A stretch of 23,324 nucleotides of DNA, taken from an uncultured Carnobacteriaceae bacterium. GTDB taxonomy: Bacteria > Bacillota > Bacilli > Lactobacillales > Aerococcaceae. The stretch covers positions 1-23,324 of the forward strand of contig CALHVK010000011.1 of NCBI GenBank assembly GCA_938039195.1, in the 5' to 3' direction. The translations under genes were made by a program, and so were the position numbers. Shown here piece by piece: positions 14,481-21,312 of this stretch. The stretch's first letter is position 1; every line of letters begins with the position of its first letter. A model generated the notes under the pieces. That model was not told the DNA's origin, made no database searches, and saw only the letters and a program-made list of their open reading frames with translations.

Positions 14481-16650
14481 TCCAAAATTAATGAATAAGA
14501 CTCAAGAAGTTACATACTTCGCATTAAACAATGAGTTAAACCGTCCAGTTGATGGGAAAATTCCATTGCATAAAGATCGTGAAGCGGTTCGTGCCTTCTT
14601 CTTAGAACACGTAAACCCAAATACAGTTTTCTTCTATACATTAGATGAAAAACTAGATTACTTAATCGAACACGATTATTTAGAAGCAGAATTTTTAGGG
14701 AAATATAATCGTAAATTCGTTAAGAAATTAATGAAAGAAACGTATAAGAAAAAATTCCGTTTCCGTTCATTCATGTCTGCATTTAAGTTCTACAAACAAT
14801 ATGCAATGAAGACAAATGATGGTCAACGTTACTTAGAACGCTTTGAAGATCGTATTGTATTTAATGCTCTTTTCTTAGCAGATGGCGATGAGCAATTAGC
14901 ACAAGATTTAGCGGAAGAAATGATTACACAACGCTATCAACCAGCAACACCAACATTCTTGAATGCCGGAAGAAAACGTCGTGGGGAACTCGTTTCTTGC
15001 TTCTTAATTCAAACAACAGACGACATGAACAGTATCGGTCGTACAATCAACTCAGCTCTTCAATTATCAAGAATTGGGGGAGGAGTAGGGGTAAGCTTGT
15101 CTAACGTTCGTGCAGCAGGTGACCCAATCAAGAAAATTGAGAATGCATCAAGCGGTGTTGTTCCAATTATGAAATTATTAGAAGATAGTTTCAGCTACTC
15201 AAACCAATTAGGTCAACGTAACGGTGCCGGTGCGGTTTACTTAAACGTATTCCACCCAGATATCGTATCGTTCTTATCTACGAAAAAAGAAAATGCGGAT
15301 GAAAAAGTGCGTGTGAAGACATTGTCACTAGGTCTTGTTGTTCCAGATAAATTCTATGAATTAATCAAAAACGACGACATCATGTACTTATTCAGTCCAT
15401 ACGATGTGGAACGTATTTACGGCGTGCCATTCTCATATGTGGATATCACTAAAGAATATGACAACATGGTAAACAACCCTGAAATCCGTAAATCTAAATT
15501 ACGTGCGCGTGACTTAGAAAATGAAATTAGTAAATTACAACAAGAATCTGGATATCCATATGTGGTGAACATCGATACAGCAAACCGTGTAAACCCAATC
15601 GATGGAAAGATTATCATGAGTAATTTATGTTCTGAAATCCTACAAGTTCAAGAACCTTCAGTGATCAACAATGCTCAAGAGTATGAACACTTAGGAACAG
15701 ATATTAGCTGTAACTTAGGCTCAACAAACATCGTGAACTTAATGAAATCTCCTGACTTCGAACGCTCTATCGAGGTAGCCGTTCGTGCGTTAACATTCGT
15801 AACAGACCACTCAAGTATTGATGCCGTTCCAACTGTTAAAAACGGAAATAGCAAAGCACATACTATCGGTCTTGGAGCGATGGGATTACACACATTCTTT
15901 GCATTAAATCAAATGGAATACGGCTCACCTGAGTCTATCGAAGCAACTGATTTATACTTCAGAATGTTGAACTTCTACACATTGAAAGCAAGTAACAAGA
16001 TTGCTAAAGAACGCGGCCAATCATTCGTTGGGTTCGAACGTTCTAAATACGCAACAGGTGAATACTTCGACAGCTATATCGCTGAAGAGGTACAAATTCA
16101 ATCTGACAAAGTGAAGAAAATCTTTGAAAAACTTCCAATTCCAACTGTAGAAGATTGGAAACAATTAAAAGAAGATGTGATGAGCGGTGGATTATATCAC
16201 CAAAACCGTTTAGCAATTGCGCCAACTGGTTCAATCAGCTACGTAAACGAAACAAGTGCGTCACTTCACCCAATCACTCGTTTAATTGAAGAACGTCAAG
16301 AGAAGAAGACTGGTAAGACTTATTACCCAGCTCCATTCTTATCAAACGATACTTTACCATTCTACAAATCAGCGTACGATATCGATATGCGTAAAGTCAT
16401 CGACGTATACGCAGCAGCTCAAAAACATATCGACCAAGGAATGAGCTTGACACTCTTCATGCGTTCAGAACTTCCTGAAGGATTATATGAATGGAAAGAA
16501 GGACGTACAAACAAGATGACAACACGTGACTTAAATATTTTACGTAACTATGCGTGGAATAAAGGCATCAAGTCAATTTACTATGTACGTACATTTACAG
16601 AAAACAACGATGAAATCGGAAGTAATGCTTGCGAAAGCTGCAGCATTTAA
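14473..16650 (+). CDS. nrdE: Class Ib ribonucleotide reductase, alpha subunit NrdE
   Basis: NrdE is the catalytic subunit that reduces ribonucleoside diphosphates to deoxynucleotides under oxygen. The 725-residue product is the normal length. Visible active-site residues are C176 in SCFLIQ, the N384-x-C386-x-E388 triad in SNLCSEI, and the C-terminal redox pair C720/C723 in CESCSI. GLGAMGLHTFF and APTGSISYVNE are further family blocks. No N-terminal ATP-cone is present, as expected for class Ib. The start is a TTG at 14473 with AGGTGAG upstream; an ATG at 14491 is an alternative but lacks a clear site. It overlaps the end of nrdI. Confidence 0.96.
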   Translation: MDSPKLMNKTQEVTYFALNNELNRPVDGKIPLHKDREAVRAFFLEHVNPNTVFFYTLDEKLDYLIEHDYLEAEFLGKYNRKFVKKLMKETYKKKFRFRSFMSAFKFYKQYAMKTNDGQRYLERFEDRIVFNALFLADGDEQLAQDLAEEMITQRYQPATPTFLNAGRKRRGELVSCFLIQTTDDMNSIGRTINSALQLSRIGGGVGVSLSNVRAAGDPIKKIENASSGVVPIMKLLEDSFSYSNQLGQRNGAGAVYLNVFHPDIVSFLSTKKENADEKVRVKTLSLGLVVPDKFYELIKNDDIMYLFSPYDVERIYGVPFSYVDITKEYDNMVNNPEIRKSKLRARDLENEISKLQQESGYPYVVNIDTANRVNPIDGKIIMSNLCSEILQVQEPSVINNAQEYEHLGTDISCNLGSTNIVNLMKSPDFERSIEVAVRALTFVTDHSSIDAVPTVKNGNSKAHTIGLGAMGLHTFFALNQMEYGSPESIEATDLYFRMLNFYTLKASNKIAKERGQSFVGFERSKYATGEYFDSYIAEEVQIQSDKVKKIFEKLPIPTVEDWKQLKEDVMSGGLYHQNRLAIAPTGSISYVNETSASLHPITRLIEERQEKKTGKTYYPAPFLSNDTLPFYKSAYDIDMRKVIDVYAAAQKHIDQGMSLTLFMRSELPEGLYEWKEGRTNKMTTRDLNILRNYAWNKGIKSIYYVRTFTENNDEIGSNACESCSI

Positions 16651-16679
16651 TGGGAATACGAAAGAAAGGACATAAGCTC

Positions 16680-17690
16680 GTGAGTACAAAACGATATTTT
16701 AATGAGATTCTTTCTCAAAAATCTACACAACCAGTAGAGTACTATAAAGCGATTGACTGGAACCAAGTTGAAGACATGATCGATAAATTAACTTGGGAAA
16801 AACTAACGGAGCAATTCTGGTTAGATACACGTATTCCAGTATCAAATGACTTAGACGACTGGAGAACTTTATCACCTGCAGAAAAAGATGTTGTGGGTAA
16901 AGTGTTCGGTGGATTAACATTATTAGATACGCTTCAATCAGAAGAAGGTGCAAGCTTAATGAAAGATTACGTGCGCACTCAACACGAAGAAGCGGTTTGG
17001 AACAATATCCAATTTATGGAATCTGTTCACGCGAAAAGTTATTCAACAATCTTCAGTACATTGCATACAAAAGCTGAAATCGAAGATATTTTCGAATGGA
17101 CAAACAATAATGAATTCCTACAATTCAAAGCGAAAAAGATTAACGAAATTTACCAAAGCAAAGATGCGTTGAAGATGAAAGTGGCTTCTACAATGCTTGA
17201 AACATTCTTATTCTACAGTGGATTCTTTACACCATTGTACTACTTAGGAAATAACAAGCTTGCTAATGTAGCCGAAATCATCAAGTTAATCATTCGTGAC
17301 GAGTCAGTTCACGGAACTTATACAGGTTACAAGTTCCAACAAGGCTACAACGAATTATCAGAACAAGAACAAGAAGAAATGAAGATGTGGGTATACAACT
17401 TATGCTTGGAACTTTACCAAAACGAAGTGAAGTACACACAATCTATTTATGACCAAGTTGGTTGGACTGAAAAAGTTAAAGTGTTTATTCGTTATAACGC
17501 GAACAAGGCGCTTCAAAACTTAGGGTTCGATCCATTGTTCCCGGATACTGCTGAAGATGTGGATCCGATTGTGATGAACGGGATTTCAACTGGGACAAGT
17601 AACCATGACTTCTTCTCGCAGGTCGGTAATGGGTACCTACTCGGTAGTGTTGAAGCAATGGATGATGAAGACTATACAAAATGGTTGTAA
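16680..17690 (+). CDS. nrdF: Class Ib ribonucleotide reductase, beta subunit NrdF
   Basis: NrdF carries the metal-tyrosyl radical cofactor used by NrdE. In the 336-residue product the ligands D83, E114, H117, E174, E208 and H211 and the radical tyrosine Y121 are all present, each at a constant offset of 16 from E. coli NrdF numbering. The GTG at 16680 was chosen because AAAGGA at 16665-16670 precedes it and it gives a family-like length; earlier in-frame starts (16629, 16650) fall in or at the end of nrdE without a site. The N-terminus is about 16 residues longer than E. coli NrdF. A terminator follows immediately. Confidence 0.96.
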   Translation: MSTKRYFNEILSQKSTQPVEYYKAIDWNQVEDMIDKLTWEKLTEQFWLDTRIPVSNDLDDWRTLSPAEKDVVGKVFGGLTLLDTLQSEEGASLMKDYVRTQHEEAVWNNIQFMESVHAKSYSTIFSTLHTKAEIEDIFEWTNNNEFLQFKAKKINEIYQSKDALKMKVASTMLETFLFYSGFFTPLYYLGNNKLANVAEIIKLIIRDESVHGTYTGYKFQQGYNELSEQEQEEMKMWVYNLCLELYQNEVKYTQSIYDQVGWTEKVKVFIRYNANKALQNLGFDPLFPDTAEDVDPIVMNGISTGTSNHDFFSQVGNGYLLGSVEAMDDEDYTKWL

Positions 17691-17700
17691 TTTCAACTCA

Positions 17701-17731
17701 AACAGGTTCCTAAAAAGGAGCCTGTTTTTTT
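17701..17731 (+). terminator. Intrinsic terminator of the nrdIEF operon
   Basis: A 10-bp stem (AACAGGTTCC at 17701-17710 with GGAGCCTGTT at 17717-17726, one G-U) with a six-base loop runs into seven T. It begins 10 bases after the nrdF stop. Confidence 0.9.
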
Positions 17732-17740
17732 GTTGGTGCA

Positions 17741-17934
17741 AAGGTAAAACACATTGAGCCTTCGGCTACATTCAATAATTATAAGAATAACTGTACCGCC
17801 TCAAGTCCGGGTCTTGAGGCTACCAAGCTTCAAACACTCTCTAGAAAATAAATTTTCAAGAGAGTGTAATTCACATTGGTTACGTACGTTATTCTTATGA
17901 TTATTGGTATCCGAGGCTCTTTGTGTTTTACCTT
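17741..17934 (+). ncRNA. Candidate structured element, copy B (three-way junction)
   Basis: This stretch has the same fold as 13144-13325. The outer stem opens with a perfect 13 bp (17741-17753 with 17922-17934), then GAGCC/GGCTC, TCGG/CCGA, and an inner run of about 18 bp ending AAGAATAAC/GTTATTCTT, with one U-G pair. Hairpin 1 is GCCTCAAG (17798-17805) with CTTGAGGC and loop TCCGGGT. The 13-base linker ends AAGCTTCAA. Hairpin 2 (17834-17867) is 9 bp, an A-A mismatch at the same position, 5 bp and a TAAA loop. The outer arms share no obvious sequence with copy A. It lies beyond the nrdF terminator, so if it is RNA it needs read-through or its own promoter; I see no convincing one. Confidence 0.55.
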
Positions 17935-18120
17935 AAAAAGCAGGGTGCTTTTGGAATCTGTTTTGTGAAATAAGTTCATTGGTGTGTTCATATCCAAACT
18001 TCAACACCCTTGTAAATGGAGAGGTGCAGGGGATAGGGGTGTGAGTTTCAGGGGGGAGGCTCGACAAATGGTGTGAGGATGGGTAGAATAGAGGAAATTG
18101 AATGGAGGAGTCGTGAAGGG
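17935..18120. other. Gene-free stretch with a G-rich patch and a weak inverted repeat
   Basis: Between element B and the immunity gene no complete gene is visible. 17996-18009 and 18036-18048 (AAACTTCAACACCC and GGGGTGTGAGTTT) form an imperfect inverted repeat. The stretch 18028-18058 is unusually G-rich for this DNA, with runs of four, four and six G. One reading frame is open without a start codon from about 17969 to a stop at 18074-18076, just before the immunity gene; it could be a gene remnant but is too short to judge. Confidence 0.4.
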
Positions 18121-18489
18121 ATGTCGCATGAAGAACTCAATAAACAATTAGAACCCTTTAAACTTATGGTGTTCGATGAGGGAACTGAAGATGTTTGGGC
18201 AACGCTGGTACTCTGGTTAAATGAAGAATATAAACAAAATGTATTTGATACAAGACAAGAAGAGGGATTCATAGGGAATGGGTATGATTGGAATTCTCTA
18301 GCAACGGTCTTTCTAGAAGAGAAAATGCCAGAATTAATGGAAGTTCTATCGTTTGATTCTGAAGCGGGATTGTTTGCAATCGGATCAGAAGATGTGGAAG
18401 CGGTGAAGAAGTTTGCGATTGGATTTAAAGCGTTATGTGATGATGAGAGTGCAATGACAGATTTGTTTCGTCGAGCAGCATTAGATTAA
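18121..18489 (+). CDS. Imm51-family immunity protein (probable)
   Basis: The 122-residue acidic product resembles the Imm51 family, immunity proteins of polymorphic toxin systems. Supporting blocks are LMVFDEGTEDVW near the start, GNGYDWNSLATVFLEE in the middle, MPELMEVLSFDSEAGLFAIG, and the final VEAVKKFAIGFKALCDD. No signal peptide or membrane segment is visible, so it should be cytoplasmic. ATG 18121 was chosen because GGAGGAG at 18104-18110 precedes it by 10 bases; an in-frame GTG at 18073 has no site. No toxin gene lies beside it, so it is either an orphan that protects against neighbours' toxins or a remnant. Family assignment is from memory of the motif pattern. Confidence 0.68.
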   Translation: MSHEELNKQLEPFKLMVFDEGTEDVWATLVLWLNEEYKQNVFDTRQEEGFIGNGYDWNSLATVFLEEKMPELMEVLSFDSEAGLFAIGSEDVEAVKKFAIGFKALCDDESAMTDLFRRAALD

Positions 18490-18532
18490 AAAAATCACGT
18501 TATACCGTATAAGGTATAACGTGATTTTTTTA
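18489..18532. terminator. Bidirectional terminator between the immunity and Nudix-TAG genes
   Basis: A perfect stem of at least 14 bp (AATCACGTTATACC at 18493-18506 with GGTATAACGTGATT at 18513-18526) and a 6-base loop are flanked by an A-run on the left and a T-run on the right. It serves both convergent genes. Confidence 0.93.
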
Positions 18533-19525
18533 TTTACACGGACAAGTTGTTAAATGGTCGTTCACCATACCAATCGATTGCATAAAGGAGTATACAATCG
18601 TTGGCCCCACAAATTTAAACCCTTCTTTGAGAAGCGCATTACGAAATGTTTCAGCAAGTGGCGTAAAGGTTGGGACTTCTGCCATCGTAGTGAATTCATT
18701 GATCATCGGTTTATGGTCAACAAAGCTCCAACAGAAGTTATCAAAGCTACCATATTTTTCTTGAATGGCCAGAATGGCTTTTGCATTTGCGATAGCGGCA
18801 CGAATCTTAAGTTGATTGCGAATAATCCCTTCGTTTTGAAGAAGGGATTGGACTTTAGCTTCGTCATAGTTCGCAACGGTTTGAATATCGAAGTCGTCAA
18901 AAGCCTCTCTGAAGTTTTCGCGTTTATTAAGAATCGTAGACCAGCTAAGTCCTGCTTGCATCGTCTCCAAGGTCAATCGTTCAAATAGTGCTTGGTCATC
19001 GTGGCAAGGAACACCCCATTCGTGATCATGGTAATCCATCATCTTTTGAGAGTGATAGGCCCAGGAACATTTCTCTGGAGTGAGAGGCCAACCCAGTTCA
19101 GAAAGGGGATTGCCTGTTTTAAAGTTTTCAAGAGCCACTTTATTAAACTCAGAAATCTTCTCTGGTAACTTGGATAGAGAAAACCACTTGAATTCTTCAA
19201 TCTTCTCGGGTTCACCGTTATGAATATCAAAGTGAGGAAGTTTTTCAATATCTACTTGGAAGTAAAAATAGAAATAATCATGTTCGTCAAAATGCATATG
19301 AAGAGTCGTGTAGAAGTTAAGGGCACTTGAAGGAATTTCTAGGCCGATTTCTTCACGCGTTTCACGCAAGGCTGCTTGTGTAATGGATTCGTTAGCTTCA
19401 ATATGACCGCTCACAGTTGCGTCGTAATAGCCGTCCATAAATCCTGTGTTCATTCGTTTTTGGAGAAGTACCTTTTTTCCTTTGGTAAAGAAAAGAAATA
19501 CAGCACTTTTTGTTAAATGTCTCAT
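18530..19525 (-). CDS. Nudix hydrolase fused to DNA-3-methyladenine glycosylase I
   Basis: The 331-residue product joins two enzymes. Residues 1-140 are a Nudix hydrolase with the full Nudix box (G40 to about 62, containing AALRETREEIG). From about 146 on it is a TAG-type glycosylase that excises 3-methyladenine. The zinc ligands C153, H166, H324 and C328 keep the spacing of E. coli TAG (C4, H17, H175, C179), and the catalytic glutamate is E187. YHDHEWG and GLSWSTIL are further TAG blocks. Both halves look intact with no frameshift. ATG 19525 was chosen for its GAGGTG site; an ATG ten codons upstream lacks one. The Nudix substrate is unknown; a nucleotide-cleaning or isopentenyl-diphosphate-isomerase-like fold are both possible. 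Confidence 0.9.
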   Translation of the reverse strand: MRHLTKSAVFLFFTKGKKVLLQKRMNTGFMDGYYDATVSGHIEANESITQAALRETREEIGLEIPSSALNFYTTLHMHFDEHDYFYFYFQVDIEKLPHFDIHNGEPEKIEEFKWFSLSKLPEKISEFNKVALENFKTGNPLSELGWPLTPEKCSWAYHSQKMMDYHDHEWGVPCHDDQALFERLTLETMQAGLSWSTILNKRENFREAFDDFDIQTVANYDEAKVQSLLQNEGIIRNQLKIRAAIANAKAILAIQEKYGSFDNFCWSFVDHKPMINEFTTMAEVPTFTPLAETFRNALLKEGFKFVGPTIVYSFMQSIGMVNDHLTTCPCK

Positions 19526-19544
19526 GTTGTCACCTCTAGTACTA

Positions 19545-19573
19545 AGAGTAGTCATTTTTCGAAGAAATGTAAA
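19545..19573 (-). promoter_or_regulatory. Putative promoter of the Nudix-TAG gene
   Basis: On the minus strand, TTTACA (19573-19568) lies 17 bp from TACTCT (19550-19545). The -35 is good and the -10 weak. Confidence 0.4.
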
Positions 19574-19594
19574 GATTTTTTAATAAAGAAAGCA

Positions 19595-19623
19595 TTGAAC
19601 TTTTGGAAAGGATTTCATATGAT
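19595..19623 (+). promoter_or_regulatory. Promoter of the D-Ala-D-Ala carboxypeptidase gene
   Basis: TTGAAC (19595-19600) and TATGAT (19618-19623) are separated by 17 bp, giving a leader of under 20 bases before the ribosome-binding site and ATG at 19648. Confidence 0.7.
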
Positions 19624-19647
19624 AAGTGTAGGACACTAGGAGGAAAA

Positions 19648-21009
19648 ATGGTGAGAAAATTATTCAAAATTGCAATGAGTTGTATGGTGGTCACGGGGAT
19701 GTTGGCTCCTATTACTACTGTACTGGCTCAAGAATCAAGTATTACAATTACACAGAATGAAGGGAACTCAGTATCCGAGGCAGATACGCCTAAAGGAGAT
19801 ATCGTGGTGAATTTCTCAAATGGAGAAATTCTCTTTCAGGAGAATCCAGATAGAGTGGTGGATCCTGCAAGTCTTAGTAAGCTGATGACGATCTTTTTGG
19901 TGTATGACGCGATTAAGAGTGGAAAATTTACTCTGCAGGATAAAGTCGTTGCGACAAAGAACGACCAAGCGATATCGAATTTAACAAACCTAAGTAATTC
20001 ACCCATTGTAGCAGGAGTGGAGTATCCAGTTAGTGAGCTAGTTAAGATGGCGCTACTGCCTTCATCCAATGCAGCAGTGTTAATGTTAGCAAACTTAATA
20101 AATCCAAATACGGATGATTATGTAGATTTAATCAATCAAAAGGCGCAGGAACTAGGGATGACAAATACAAAATTTGTCGGAGCTTCAGGTGCGGTTACGC
20201 AAGATTTTGAGGGGCTCTATACGGTGCAACGCTATCCATCCAATGAGACGAACCAATCAACGGCTAGAGATTTAGCAAAGATGGTAGTTGCGATGCTTAA
20301 GGCACATCCGGAAATCACAGAAATCACTAAAAATAAAGAGCTCACTGTAATGAGTGGGACTCCTTATTCAAAAACAATTAAGAATACAAACCATTCTCTA
20401 GAAGGGGACTTAGTGGCTTTTCCTGGAATCGTTGGATTGAAAACAGGAACGAGCGAAAGAGATGGATTTAACTATATCGGAATCTACAAAAAAGATGGAG
20501 TAGAGCTAGTTGAAGTGGTTCTAGGGGTTGGACAATTTGCAAATCATCACGGGGAATATAATCGACATAAAATCGGGAATGCATTATTGCAATATGTTTT
20601 TAAGAACTTCGAGCATAAGACAGTATTCAATCCAGGGACTCAAACAATCGATGGACAAAAAGTAACAGTTGAGCATACGGTTGATGTATACGTAGAAAAA
20701 GGGAAAGAACCAGTGTACGCACTAGAAGGGAATACATTAAAAGTCCAAACTCCATATGGTACACTGTATGATAAAGAGTATGTAGTAAAAGTGGAGCCGG
20801 CTCCCAATGATGCCGTGGAATCAACATATATCGAAACCACTCAAGTAGAAGAAAAAACGCCAAAGCAAATTCTCAAAGGAATACTTCGTTTCTTATTGAG
20901 AGTTCCGTTTATAGTTTGGCTTGGATTGCTGGCTTTTCTATTTATTGAAGTATTGATTTTAAGAATAAAGAAAAAAATTAGAAGGAGAAAAGAGCGGTTA
21001 AGAAGATAA
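19648..21009 (+). CDS. dacA: D-alanyl-D-alanine carboxypeptidase (low-molecular-weight PBP, DacA type)
   Basis: This enzyme removes the terminal D-alanine from peptidoglycan stem peptides outside the membrane and so limits cross-linking. The 453-residue product has a signal peptide (about 1-27, ending VLA). The three penicillin-binding motifs are SLSK (S75 nucleophile, K78), SSN (139-141) and KTGT (265-268). A beta-rich C-terminal domain lies at about 325-385, and there is a C-terminal membrane helix at about 418-440 followed by a very basic tail (KKKIRRRKERLRR). That tail is longer and more hydrophobic than the amphipathic anchor of classical PBP5. ATG 19648 has AGGAGG just upstream (GTG 19651 is an alternative); an in-frame TTG at 19603 lies inside the promoter. 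Confidence 0.93.
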   Translation: MVRKLFKIAMSCMVVTGMLAPITTVLAQESSITITQNEGNSVSEADTPKGDIVVNFSNGEILFQENPDRVVDPASLSKLMTIFLVYDAIKSGKFTLQDKVVATKNDQAISNLTNLSNSPIVAGVEYPVSELVKMALLPSSNAAVLMLANLINPNTDDYVDLINQKAQELGMTNTKFVGASGAVTQDFEGLYTVQRYPSNETNQSTARDLAKMVVAMLKAHPEITEITKNKELTVMSGTPYSKTIKNTNHSLEGDLVAFPGIVGLKTGTSERDGFNYIGIYKKDGVELVEVVLGVGQFANHHGEYNRHKIGNALLQYVFKNFEHKTVFNPGTQTIDGQKVTVEHTVDVYVEKGKEPVYALEGNTLKVQTPYGTLYDKEYVVKVEPAPNDAVESTYIETTQVEEKTPKQILKGILRFLLRVPFIVWLGLLAFLFIEVLILRIKKKIRRRKERLRR

Positions 21010-21312
21010 AAGTAGAATCTGTATTAGTTTAGACTAATGTCTGTACTAAATCCTGTGAAGAAATCGATAGAAATGATAAAAAATATAGATGTTAAATTCA
21101 AAAAAAAATCATAATTGAATCGCCAAACATGTGATAATTTTATTCACAAATGCAATGTAACGGAATTATAAAGAATGTTGAGTATAAATAGTTGGAAAAT
21201 AAGATTAGGTATGGTATTATGTTTAGCTGAATAAGGTGAAAAACATTTCCTGTTCGGTGAAAATTCACAAATTATCGTAGTTAAAAAATAATCAAAAGGG
21301 AAGAGGTAAAAG
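21010..21312. other. AT-rich intergenic region before the CshA-like gene
   Basis: No gene is visible. Near the left end ATTAGT (21023-21028) and ACTAAT (21033-21038) form a short hairpin without a T-run, so it is at most a poor terminator for the carboxypeptidase gene. The right part holds the promoter at 21192-21220 and a leader of about 86 bases with a small GTGAA/TTCAC hairpin. Confidence 0.5.
21192..21220 (+). promoter_or_regulatory. Promoter of the CshA-like surface protein gene
   Basis: TTGGAA (21192-21197) and TATTAT (21215-21220) are separated by 17 bp, and TGG directly before the -10 makes it an extended -10 promoter. Confidence 0.7.

Noticed and set aside
18554..18988. Plus-strand open frame of 144 codons opposite the glycosylase half
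   Set aside because: The minus-strand fusion protein has all catalytic and zinc residues; the plus-strand product resembles nothing and lacks a proper start site.
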